Shown here piece by piece: positions 1-6,043 of a DNA stretch of 8,010 nucleotides. Both the position numbers and the translations under genes were made by a program. The DNA is taken from positions 1 to 8,010 of the forward strand of contig CADBNP010000344.1 of the NCBI GenBank assembly GCA_902796095.1, written 5' to 3'. Origin of the DNA: an uncultured Aeromonadales bacterium (lineage in GTDB: Bacteria > Pseudomonadota > Gammaproteobacteria > Enterobacterales > Succinivibrionaceae). Each line of letters starts with the position of its first letter. The first letter of the stretch is position 1. Below the pieces are notes generated by a model. The model was not told the origin of the DNA. It worked only from the letters and a program-made list of their open reading frames with translations, and made no database searches.

Positions 1-215
1 CAGAAACAGGTGGTTGCAGCAGAGGTAATGGTAATACCGCGCTCCTGCTCCTGAGCCATCCAGTCCATGGTAGCAGCACCATCATGAGCTTCACCGATCT
101 TGTGGTTAACACCGGTATAGAAAAGAATACGTTCTGTAGTAGTAGTCTTACCGGCATCTATATGTGCTGAAATACCGATATTACGGTACAGCGATATGGG
201 GGTTTCACGAGCCAC
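1..215 (-). CDS. fusA: Elongation factor G, N-terminal part (runs off left edge)
   Basis: This is the start of the ribosomal translocase EF-G, the GTPase that moves tRNA and mRNA through the ribosome and helps recycle ribosomes. Only the first 71 codons are in the window. The translation is nearly identical to E. coli EF-G. The P-loop AHIDAGKTTTTER lies at residues 17-29 and the switch I motif RGITIT at about 59-64. The DTPGH motif and all later domains lie outside the window. The start is a GTG at 213-215, with AAGGAA seven bases upstream (223-228); no ATG lies nearby in frame. It is the third gene of the str operon, 61 bases after rpsG. Confidence 0.97.
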   Translation of the reverse strand, partial: MARETPISLYRNIGISAHIDAGKTTTTERILFYTGVNHKIGEAHDGAATMDWMAQEQERGITITSAATTCF

Positions 216-235
216 TATAAGTTTCCTTAATAAAC

Positions 236-260
236 GCCGCACGAAACCTTATCATGCGGC
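236..260 (-). promoter_or_regulatory. Hairpin in the rpsG-fusA gap
   Basis: GCCGCA (255-260) and TGCGGC (236-241), read on the minus strand, form a perfect 6-bp GC-rich stem with a 13-base loop. It ends seven bases before the fusA Shine-Dalgarno sequence. No T-run follows, so it is not a terminator. It could affect fusA translation or RNA processing; that role is inference. Confidence 0.4.
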
Positions 261-276
261 TTGGTTAATCAAATTA

Positions 277-747
277 CTACCAGCGATAATGAGCAAAGGC
301 CTTGTTGGCTTCAGCCATACGATGAACATCCTCACGCTTTCTGACTGCACTTCCCTTGTTGTCAGAAGCATCAAGCAGTTCTCCGGCGAGTCTCTGAGCC
401 ATTGATTTTTCACCACGCTTGCGGGCTGCCTCTACGAGCCAGCGCATTGCCAGCGCATTGCGGCGGGATGGACGAACTTCGACTGGTACCTGATAGGTTG
501 AACCACCTACACGGCGGGATTTAACTTCTACAGTAGGACGGATATGATCCAGCGCTTCCTCAAAAATAACAAGGTGATCCTTGCCGCTCTTGGAGGCAAT
601 AATATCTAAAGCACCGTATACAATACCTTCGGAAATGGACTTCTTACCATCCACCATAACAACATTAATAAACTTAGCCAACAGTTCTGATCCGAACTTT
701 GGATCTGGGAGAATCTTACGTTGACCGACTTCACGACGTCTTGGCAT
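277..747 (-). CDS. rpsG: 30S ribosomal protein S7
   Basis: S7 is a primary 16S rRNA-binding protein that nucleates assembly of the 30S head and lines the E site and mRNA exit. The 156-residue product begins MPRRREVGQRKILPDPKFGS and continues with the family's conserved FINVVMVDGKKS, RRVGGSTYQVPVEVRP and AMRWLVEAARKR segments. It ends at KAFAHYRW, without the C-terminal tail seen in E. coli K-12 (179 residues), so it is the common short form. The ATG at 745-747 has GAGGAA seven bases upstream (755-760). It is the middle gene of the str operon. In E. coli, S7 represses its own operon by binding the rpsL-rpsG gap; the gap here is of similar size. Confidence 0.98.
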   Translation of the reverse strand: MPRRREVGQRKILPDPKFGSELLAKFINVVMVDGKKSISEGIVYGALDIIASKSGKDHLVIFEEALDHIRPTVEVKSRRVGGSTYQVPVEVRPSRRNALAMRWLVEAARKRGEKSMAQRLAGELLDASDNKGSAVRKREDVHRMAEANKAFAHYRW

Positions 748-836
748 TTAAAAATTCCTCTAACTTCAGGTTATACCCAAAACTAAAAATAAAAACTACA
801 AATACTGCGTTTGGCCTTACTTAATGGGGAATTCCA
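748..836 (-). promoter_or_regulatory. rpsL-rpsG intercistronic region, candidate S7 autoregulatory site
   Basis: The 89-base gap between rpsL and rpsG is close in length to the E. coli gap that carries the S7 repressor-binding structure. A perfect 8-bp stem, CTTAATGG with CCATTAAG (834-841 and 820-827, loop 828-833), encloses the rpsL TAA stop at its upstream end. The rest of the gap is AT-rich up to the rpsG Shine-Dalgarno. The hairpin is seen directly; S7 binding is inferred from the E. coli precedent. Confidence 0.45.
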
Positions 837-1211
837 TTAAGCCTTTGGCTTCTTAACACCGTACTTGGAACGACCCTGCTTGCGATCCTTAACACCGGCA
901 CAGTCAAGAGATCCACGGATGGTGTGATAACGTACACCAGGAAGATCCTTAACACGTCCGCCACGGATAAGAACAACAGAGTGCTCCTGCAGGTTGTGGC
1001 CTTCACCACCGATATAAGAAGTTACTTCAAAACCGTTTGTAAGACGAACACGGCAAACTTTACGCATTGCCGAATTAGGCTTCTTAGGTGTTGTAGTATA
1101 AACACGGGTACATACACCACGCTTCTGAGGGCAACCGGCAAGTGCAGGAACTGCAGACTTGATTACCTTTCTTACACGAGGTTTGCGTACCAGCTGGTTA
1201 ATAGTTGCCAT
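837..1211 (-). CDS. rpsL: 30S ribosomal protein S12
   Basis: S12 sits at the decoding centre and controls translational accuracy. The 124-residue product matches the usual length. It begins MATINQLVRKPR, carries KRGVCTRVYTTTPKKPNSA and GGRVKDLPGVRYH, and ends VKKPKA. Lys43 and Lys88, whose substitution commonly gives streptomycin resistance or dependence, are both wild type. Asp89, the residue methylthiolated by RimO in E. coli, is present. The ATG at 1209-1211 has AGGAG (1223-1227) 11 bases upstream, slightly long spacing. It is the first gene of the str operon, about 64 bases downstream of the predicted transcription start. Confidence 0.98.
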   Translation of the reverse strand: MATINQLVRKPRVRKVIKSAVPALAGCPQKRGVCTRVYTTTPKKPNSAMRKVCRVRLTNGFEVTSYIGGEGHNLQEHSVVLIRGGRVKDLPGVRYHTIRGSLDCAGVKDRKQGRSKYGVKKPKA

Positions 1212-1281
1212 TATGGAACAAACTCCTGAATACTATCAAAAAAATAATAATAAACCTTCCCTTATACACAAAGGGCAAGGC

Positions 1282-1310
1282 ATGATACAATTTAGCGTGA
1301 CCTGTGTCAA
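1282..1310 (-). promoter_or_regulatory. Strong sigma-70 promoter of the str operon
   Basis: On the minus strand a perfect -35 TTGACA (1305-1310) and a -10 TATCAT (1282-1287, one mismatch to TATAAT) are separated by exactly 17 bases. Transcription should start near 1275, giving an rpsL leader of about 64 bases. The bases after the -10 are GC-rich (GCCTTGCCC), like the discriminator of promoters under stringent (ppGpp) control. The stretch upstream of the -35 (about 1311-1340) is A/T-rich and could act as an UP element. Confidence 0.85.
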
Positions 1311-1353
1311 GTATTGCTGTATTTTTTATCCTAAAAAATAGTCGGCACGGCTG

Positions 1354-1375
1354 AAAAAAGCGGTACTAAAACCGC
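1354..1375 (-). terminator. Rho-independent terminator after the secreted-protein operon
   Basis: Read on the minus strand, GCGGT (1371-1375) pairs with ACCGC (1360-1364) across a 6-base loop and is followed by six T residues (1354-1359). It lies 75 bases beyond the stop of the 356-residue secreted protein and just upstream of the str promoter. It would insulate the str operon from readthrough. The stem is short (5 bp), so efficiency may be modest. Confidence 0.65.
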
Positions 1376-1450
1376 CCGCACTGTTGCATAATTCAGCTGA
1401 AAACAAAAAGCTGTCTGTCTCCTGAAAAAATCAGCAGATGCCACACACAG

Positions 1451-2521
1451 TTATTTTTTCTTCGGATAGAGGACAAATCTTTCAGTGGAATCACCTGTCG
1501 AGGTAGATCCGTTCGAAAACAGAGTTACAACGACCTTGCCAGCCCTGTGGTATTTTGGCTGAGGACTGTTCTCATAGATATGATCAATATTTCCGGTAGG
1601 ATACATGTATATCCATTTTTCATGATACTCGCCGTTTCCCTTCAGATACCATACACTTTTGTTCCACGGCCTGTTTGCAGGTATCAGTCTGTACTTTACC
1701 CCCTTTATTGTAAGGGTGTTCAGATCGTATGAAAAATAGCCGCTGATATTCTGTTTGGAATTTACCCAGTCCTTCTGCATAATCTCAAACCTGAAATTTC
1801 CGTGAGGTGCAAAAAGCCTGAGTTCATTCCTGTAAACAGGATTTGTTTCCAAATACTCCGTGTCCACCCGCGTTGAACTAAACACTGATGCGTTACAGAA
1901 TCCTCCATCCTCCCGTGTTATCATCATGATTTTGCGATACGGATTAAAATCACCAAGTTTTGAATTGCAGTAGTTATCAGTTTTGCAGTCATTCTGATAG
2001 GGAGCCGTATCGGTGCCAAGCAGATTAAATTCCTCACCGATGGCAAGATTCATGACCATTCTGCCTGTTGGTCGGGTATTTCGATCCGGGCATATGTTGT
2101 AAATCGGTCCGAGAGCCCAGGATGATTTTACGAGGTAGTAAAACTTCATGTTCTCTCCGGACCATGTGATGGAATTGTAGTTCCAGTTGACAAACGGGAA
2201 AGATCGGTTATGCATGGAGCCGTCACTGCTTACATATGCCGTATCCTGAGTACCGTCAATGAACTGCGGAATTTTTTCCACATAATAATGTCTTCTGTTG
2301 TTGGCTATGACGTAATAATCAATAATGCTCTGAATATCCGGATTCTTGGGGCAGAAATTGCTGTATACAAGCTGGGCCTTTCCTTCTGGAATGGAGACCT
2401 GATAATCTGAAGTTATGAGAGAAAACAGTTCTTCAACCTCGCCGGCTGCTGCAATAGAGGAAAAACCGGCAAGCATGCCCGAAACGCAAAAAATACAGAC
2501 TGATGTTCTATCTAAAATCAT
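1451..2521 (-). CDS. Unrecognised secreted protein with two copies of a repeated Cys domain
   Basis: I do not recognise this 356-residue protein. An N-terminal signal peptide (hydrophobic about residues 7-25, AAA then GE near residue 26) predicts export to the periplasm or beyond; no lipobox or later membrane helix is seen. Two units resemble those of the upstream gene's product. Unit 1 spans about 50-210, with NFCP at 55-58, EEF at 163-165 and C179-x5-C185-x23-C209. Unit 2 spans about 231-352, with ELRLF at 233-237, KGVKY at 273-277 and EKWIYM at 301-306, and has lost its cysteines. The mature protein has five cysteines (57, 144, 179, 185, 209), an odd number. It is rich in Tyr, Asn and Trp. 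The ATG lies nine bases after the upstream gene, with AAGGAA (2527-2532) overlapping that gene's stop, so the two are probably translationally coupled. Coding certainty is high; function is unknown. Confidence 0.85.
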   Translation of the reverse strand: MILDRTSVCIFCVSGMLAGFSSIAAAGEVEELFSLITSDYQVSIPEGKAQLVYSNFCPKNPDIQSIIDYYVIANNRRHYYVEKIPQFIDGTQDTAYVSSDGSMHNRSFPFVNWNYNSITWSGENMKFYYLVKSSWALGPIYNICPDRNTRPTGRMVMNLAIGEEFNLLGTDTAPYQNDCKTDNYCNSKLGDFNPYRKIMMITREDGGFCNASVFSSTRVDTEYLETNPVYRNELRLFAPHGNFRFEIMQKDWVNSKQNISGYFSYDLNTLTIKGVKYRLIPANRPWNKSVWYLKGNGEYHEKWIYMYPTGNIDHIYENSPQPKYHRAGKVVVTLFSNGSTSTGDSTERFVLYPKKK

Positions 2522-2526
2522 TGTCT

Positions 2527-2532
2527 TTCCTT
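2527..2532 (-). promoter_or_regulatory. Ribosome binding site overlapping the upstream stop codon
   Basis: AAGGAA lies five bases before the ATG of the 356-residue gene and shares two bases with the TAA stop (2531-2533) of the preceding gene. It fixes the start and suggests translational coupling. Confidence 0.7.
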
Positions 2533-3883
2533 ATTTTGTTAACATCTCAAGAGGGAAGCGCACACACTCACCGTCTTTGTTTCTCACAAACAGAACATAC
2601 CGCTGCGGATCAAGTTTGCACTTGTCATCATAGAAACCTGCCGCACACCTCAGTGAAGGATTATCGTAATTAGTCTGATCAAAATCACCTTCAGGCAATG
2701 CCATGATCTCAAACTCATCTGAACTGAACATCAGCTTTGCCGGATTACTGTCAGATTCGGCAAGTGCAGTCTCATACTTTCTGCCGTTATATGTCAGAAT
2801 GGCAAACTTCTTCGTGTAATAGTTGTTTTTCTCCGCTTCACTTATGTTTTCCGGAGCCGGAACATCGTCATAGGAGTACAGTCTGCCCTCAAAACGAAGA
2901 ATTGCACCGTCAGAGGAGCCGTACCGTCTGTCAAGAATTTTATCAATTGCTGTTGTAAATCCCTCGGTGAACAGTCTGATCTCATGATTGTTAATCTGGT
3001 TGAACGGACAGAAATTCAGAGTTTCCTTTTCTGCAAGAACTATCTCTCCATCATCACAGGCTGCGCTGCCTTTTTTCTTTGCAAACACATGCAGATAAGG
3101 AATTTTACGACACAGCAGCGGCCCTTCACAGTACGATTCCCCCGGCTGTCCCGGAGACATTATCATGTACTCATAGTTTTCATCATAATAGACCGGAGCT
3201 TCATCAAAGGATCCCGGATCCCTGGTCAGATTTAGCTTTCTGCCGTTTAATATGAACTCATAGCTGCCGCCGGCGACATCATATCCGGATTTTGCAACAA
3301 TGCTGGAACGTGAATGATCCGAAAAATTTTCATAAACACCGGAATTCGAATACCACTTGCTGAGCATTGCAAACATATTAATCTTTGCATCCTGTTCCTG
3401 GTTATTGCAGAAAGACAGTTTCGGAATCCTTCTGTCACTGCAGCGACTGTCCCTTATTTCATAAACACCTTTGGATGTATAGGACATGGAAAGCCACTCA
3501 CTGTCTGATGAATTGGCAAAGACCCCGAACACCTGCTCGTTATCAAAGGCTACCTCGTAAGGTTCTCCGGTTCGTCTGTCCCTGTTATCCCTTACGAAGG
3601 CATTGATTACATTCTGTCCACCCATAATCAGTTCAAGGCTGAACGCATCAAGATCAGAGGGCTGAGTATATCTTACCGGTGTACCGGTAAAACACATGGT
3701 TAAAGGAAACCGCAGAGCGGAAACAAAAAGATCCCTGTCATTTGTCTCCATGGCCTTCTTTACCTTAACGTACGGAGCATGCACATCAATCTCTTCATCC
3801 GCATATGCACTCACCGGCACGAGCATGCCGCCGCACACCACGCAAAGCACGGATAAAGGAAGATTTCTGAGTATTTGTTTCAT
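2531..3883 (-). CDS. Unrecognised secreted protein, tandem duplicated Cys domain
   Basis: I do not recognise this 450-residue protein. The ATG at 3881-3883 is chosen because GGGAAG (3894-3899) lies ten bases upstream and the signal peptide begins directly there (MKQILRNLPL, hydrophobic core to about 24, AYA then DE at 28/29). A longer reading would need a TTG at 3907. After an N-terminal region (29-148) come two tandem units. Unit 1 (about 156-276) has LSFC 157-159, NGRK 213-216, E-Y-x-I-M 238-242 and C252-x5-C258-x17-C276. Unit 2 (about 289-440) has LNFC 289-292, NGRK 366-369, E-F-x-I-M 390-394 and C413-x8-C422-x17-C440. The ten mature cysteines could form five disulfides. The N-terminal region (KKAMETNDRDLFVSALRFPL) faintly recalls small periplasmic NTF2-like folds; that is weak inference. 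It is the first gene of a two-gene operon, divergent from lpoA. Confidence 0.87.
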   Translation of the reverse strand: MKQILRNLPLSVLCVVCGGMLVPVSAYADEEIDVHAPYVKVKKAMETNDRDLFVSALRFPLTMCFTGTPVRYTQPSDLDAFSLELIMGGQNVINAFVRDNRDRRTGEPYEVAFDNEQVFGVFANSSDSEWLSMSYTSKGVYEIRDSRCSDRRIPKLSFCNNQEQDAKINMFAMLSKWYSNSGVYENFSDHSRSSIVAKSGYDVAGGSYEFILNGRKLNLTRDPGSFDEAPVYYDENYEYMIMSPGQPGESYCEGPLLCRKIPYLHVFAKKKGSAACDDGEIVLAEKETLNFCPFNQINNHEIRLFTEGFTTAIDKILDRRYGSSDGAILRFEGRLYSYDDVPAPENISEAEKNNYYTKKFAILTYNGRKYETALAESDSNPAKLMFSSDEFEIMALPEGDFDQTNYDNPSLRCAAGFYDDKCKLDPQRYVLFVRNKDGECVRFPLEMLTK

Positions 3884-3980
3884 AAAAATCACACTTCCCA
3901 GCTGCAAAATATAAAAACATCAAGTAACAAAAGCGGAGAACAGATCACAGCATGCTCAGCCGCAAATCCAAAGTTCGTCA

Positions 3981-4060
3981 GGTTATCTGGACTACACGTA
4001 ACCCAAATAATCAGGGGAAACGAGCTTCGTCCCTATTTATACCACAAAGAAGGTATCCCC
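3981..4060. repeat. Cluster of short inverted repeats between divergent genes
   Basis: Several complementary arms lie close together. GGTTA (3981-3985) pairs with TAACC (3999-4003). GGGG (4014-4017) can pair with CCCC (4057-4060), or GGG (4015-4017) with CCC (4031-4033). ACGA (4020-4023) pairs with TCGT (4027-4030). ATACC (4039-4043) pairs with GGTAT (4052-4056). Together they could form a branched RNA on either strand, or mark protein-binding sites. No known RNA family is recognised. Confidence 0.35.
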
Positions 4061-4150
4061 AGTACACTAATATCACACATACACCGAGACCGTACCAGTG
4101 CTATCCTTGTTCCGCGACTGTAAACACAGCATACCAATCAGCAGATATAC

Positions 4151-4178
4151 TTCAGATTTACCAAAACTGTGATAAAAT
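4151..4178 (+). promoter_or_regulatory. Probable sigma-70 promoter of lpoA (extended -10)
   Basis: TTCAGA (4151-4156, four of six matches to TTGACA) is 16 bases from TAAAAT (4173-4178, five of six matches to TATAAT). TG at 4170-4171 gives the extended -10 form TGnTAAAAT. Transcription would start near 4185, about 25 bases before the lpoA ATG. This placement rules out the in-frame ATG at 4177. Confidence 0.55.
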
Positions 4179-4209
4179 GCAAAAAATTTTTAAACGGAAT
4201 TTTTTCAAA

Positions 4210-5937
4210 ATGAAACTTATAAAGAGTCTTTCTCCTCTGGTTCTTGCCACTCTGATCGCCACCGGCTGTACTTCGACCGGAGATAATTATGGCGATAACG
4301 GTTCATACGAAACACTGTCTGCATTCAGTGCTATTACACACCCATCATCCTGGTACAAGGATCTCTTCGACAGTGCTGACGCAACAATGCAGCAGGAATA
4401 TGCAATTCTGGTTGCCCGGAGTTATATCAAGGAACAGAACTACGACAAGGCTGAGGTATGGCTCAAATATGCAAGGGAGCATGCCATCACCCAACTGGAG
4501 GAATCAAAGGTACATCTTGCCACCTCATATCTGTATTACAGCAGGCAGCTCTATCAGAAGGTTCTTGAAGAACTAAAGCAGGTTCATCCGCGTTCACTTT
4601 CGAGACTTGAAAGTGCCAACTACTATGTAATTCTGGCCAACACTCAAAGCAAGACCGGCAGCACCATGGAAGCCTACCACAATTATGTAACTCTGAACCA
4701 GTACATAGATGATTTTGATACGGCCACCATGTCCAAAAATCAGAAGGCTATAATGACTCTTCTTCTGGATATGAGCGATGCACAGCTGGACAAGATACTG
4801 GCAGAGGGAAGAAGTGAACTGGATCAGGGTTATGTGGAATTCGCAAGAAACCACAGAAATCATTCCGGAAGCAGACTTTCAGATCTTGACAGTGAATGGG
4901 AGGACAGATATCCGGATCACCCGGCAAAACTTCTCATCGGAACCAGACTTGTTCCATCTTCATCAGGAAGAAATCCTGTGAAGTTCAGTTCTGATGCCGA
5001 CATCAGTCACATTGCCGTAATAATGCCGCTCTCCGGCAAGCTTGCATCTTACGGTGACGCCTTCCGTCAGGGAATAATCATGGCCCAGCGCGAAAAGGGG
5101 CTCACCAGTAGCATTCGCTATTATGATTCAAACACCGAAGATGTCGCCGCTGTATACAACGAAGCTGTAGCCGACGGAGCCGGTTTTGTCATCGGACCGC
5201 TGACCAAGGAAAATGTGGGTAAAGTGCTCAACAACGGCGTATCCGTTCCTACTCTTGCCATAAATTCCTTCGACAACGTATCTGCTGATAATGCATACTT
5301 TTTCGCACTGACTCCTGAGAATGAAGGAGCACAGGCAGCCAAGAAGATCCGCAGCGACGGTCACTATACCCCGCTGCTGATTGTTCCTAACACGGAAAAA
5401 GGTTCCAGAATCATATCCGGATTCAGAAGGCAGTGGGACGCATACTCGGGAACGACTGACGACATAATTGTCAAACGATTCATGAACAAGCAGGATGTCA
5501 ACCATGCCATTTCCGAGGGTATGTCCTACGGTAGCGTGGATGCTGTTTACCTGTGCGGCTCGGCTCTTGAAGTTTCTGTAATCAGAGAGCAGATGGATGC
5601 CGAATATCCGGGAAACAGAGCATACTACATCACATCAAACTCCAATCCGGGAAATCTGCATGCCTCCGTTACCAAAAAGATGAAGGGCATCAACATTGGT
5701 GATCTTCCATGGCTTGTGGAGGATTATGATCTGAAGGATGACATCAGCGACAACCTGGACTCATCGAATATAAGCGTTCTGACATTCTTCGCCATGGGTT
5801 ATGATGCTGTTTCAATTGTTCCTGAGCTGTCATCCCTGACCGGCAGCAGACGATCAGTAGAAGGTCTCACAGGAAATATCACTGTGGATCCTGACGGCAA
5901 GCTCATTGCAGGATTCCAGTGGGTAACAATCCAGTAA
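4210..5937 (+). CDS. lpoA: Outer-membrane lipoprotein LpoA, activator of PBP1A
   Basis: LpoA is anchored in the outer membrane and reaches through the periplasm to activate the peptidoglycan synthase PBP1A (MrcA). From the ATG at 4210 the product has 575 residues, shorter than E. coli LpoA (678) and close to the compact Haemophilus form. A lipoprotein signal (MKLIKSLSPLVLATLIATGC) puts the lipidated cysteine at residue 20. A TPR-like helical domain follows (about 35-235, e.g. YAILVARSYIKEQNYDKAEVWL region, 64-85), then the conserved W-x(3)-YPDHPA (230-239). The C-terminal domain has a periplasmic-binding-protein fold, starting HIAVIMPLSGKLASYGDAFR (268-287) and including GFVIGPLTKENV (325-336). 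No strong Shine-Dalgarno is seen; a weak CGGA lies about 11 bases upstream. A strong terminator follows the stop. In E. coli the next gene is yraN; here it is missing. Confidence 0.93.
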   Translation: MKLIKSLSPLVLATLIATGCTSTGDNYGDNGSYETLSAFSAITHPSSWYKDLFDSADATMQQEYAILVARSYIKEQNYDKAEVWLKYAREHAITQLEESKVHLATSYLYYSRQLYQKVLEELKQVHPRSLSRLESANYYVILANTQSKTGSTMEAYHNYVTLNQYIDDFDTATMSKNQKAIMTLLLDMSDAQLDKILAEGRSELDQGYVEFARNHRNHSGSRLSDLDSEWEDRYPDHPAKLLIGTRLVPSSSGRNPVKFSSDADISHIAVIMPLSGKLASYGDAFRQGIIMAQREKGLTSSIRYYDSNTEDVAAVYNEAVADGAGFVIGPLTKENVGKVLNNGVSVPTLAINSFDNVSADNAYFFALTPENEGAQAAKKIRSDGHYTPLLIVPNTEKGSRIISGFRRQWDAYSGTTDDIIVKRFMNKQDVNHAISEGMSYGSVDAVYLCGSALEVSVIREQMDAEYPGNRAYYITSNSNPGNLHASVTKKMKGINIGDLPWLVEDYDLKDDISDNLDSSNISVLTFFAMGYDAVSIVPELSSLTGSRRSVEGLTGNITVDPDGKLIAGFQWVTIQ

Positions 5938-5956
5938 ACTGAAGCATGATCTGCAG

Positions 5957-5989
5957 AAAGCAGAAATGCACCGTCATTTCTGCTTTTTT
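5957..5989 (+). terminator. Strong rho-independent terminator after lpoA
   Basis: AAAGCAGAAATG (5957-5968) and CATTTCTGCTTT (5975-5986) form a perfect 12-bp stem with a 6-base loop. The stem ends in a run of six T (5984-5989). It starts 19 bases after the lpoA stop and points in the plus direction. It should separate most lpoA transcripts from the downstream SIS gene. Confidence 0.92.
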
Positions 5990-6043
5990 GTCGTCTAAAG
6001 GCCGTACCGAAAAATCACCTGTCTTTATAGGAGAAAATCATAC

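Larger units (their letters stand above)
3884..4209. other. Divergent intergenic region with inverted repeats
   Basis: This 326-base gap separates the secreted-protein operon (minus) from lpoA (plus). A plus-strand reading frame stays open through much of it, continuous with lpoA, but its translation has no recognisable character and I treat it as non-coding. A cluster of inverted repeats lies at 3981-4060. A possible minus-strand -10 (TATATT, 3908-3913) has no convincing -35. A plus-strand promoter lies at 4151-4178. I see no tRNA or known riboswitch signature. Confidence 0.6.

Noticed and set aside
924..1229. Plus-strand reading frame opposite rpsL
   Set aside because: It is a shadow of the highly conserved S12 gene and shows no ribosome binding site or protein-like composition.
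3884..3907. TTG start at 3907 for the 450-residue secreted protein
   Set aside because: The ATG at 3883 has a Shine-Dalgarno (GGGAAG) and begins the signal peptide directly. The extra eight residues would include that ribosome binding site as coding sequence.
3952..4209. In-frame N-terminal extension of LpoA by 86 codons
   Set aside because: The extension has no protein-like character, covers the predicted lpoA promoter (-10 at 4173-4178), and would bury the lipoprotein signal peptide that starts at 4210.
4289..4576. Plus-strand reading frame in a second frame inside lpoA
   Set aside because: It overlaps the lpoA coding frame, has His/Thr/Arg-rich out-of-frame composition and no ribosome binding site.
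5128..5505. Minus-strand reading frame opposite lpoA
   Set aside because: It is a shadow frame inside the conserved C-terminal domain of LpoA.
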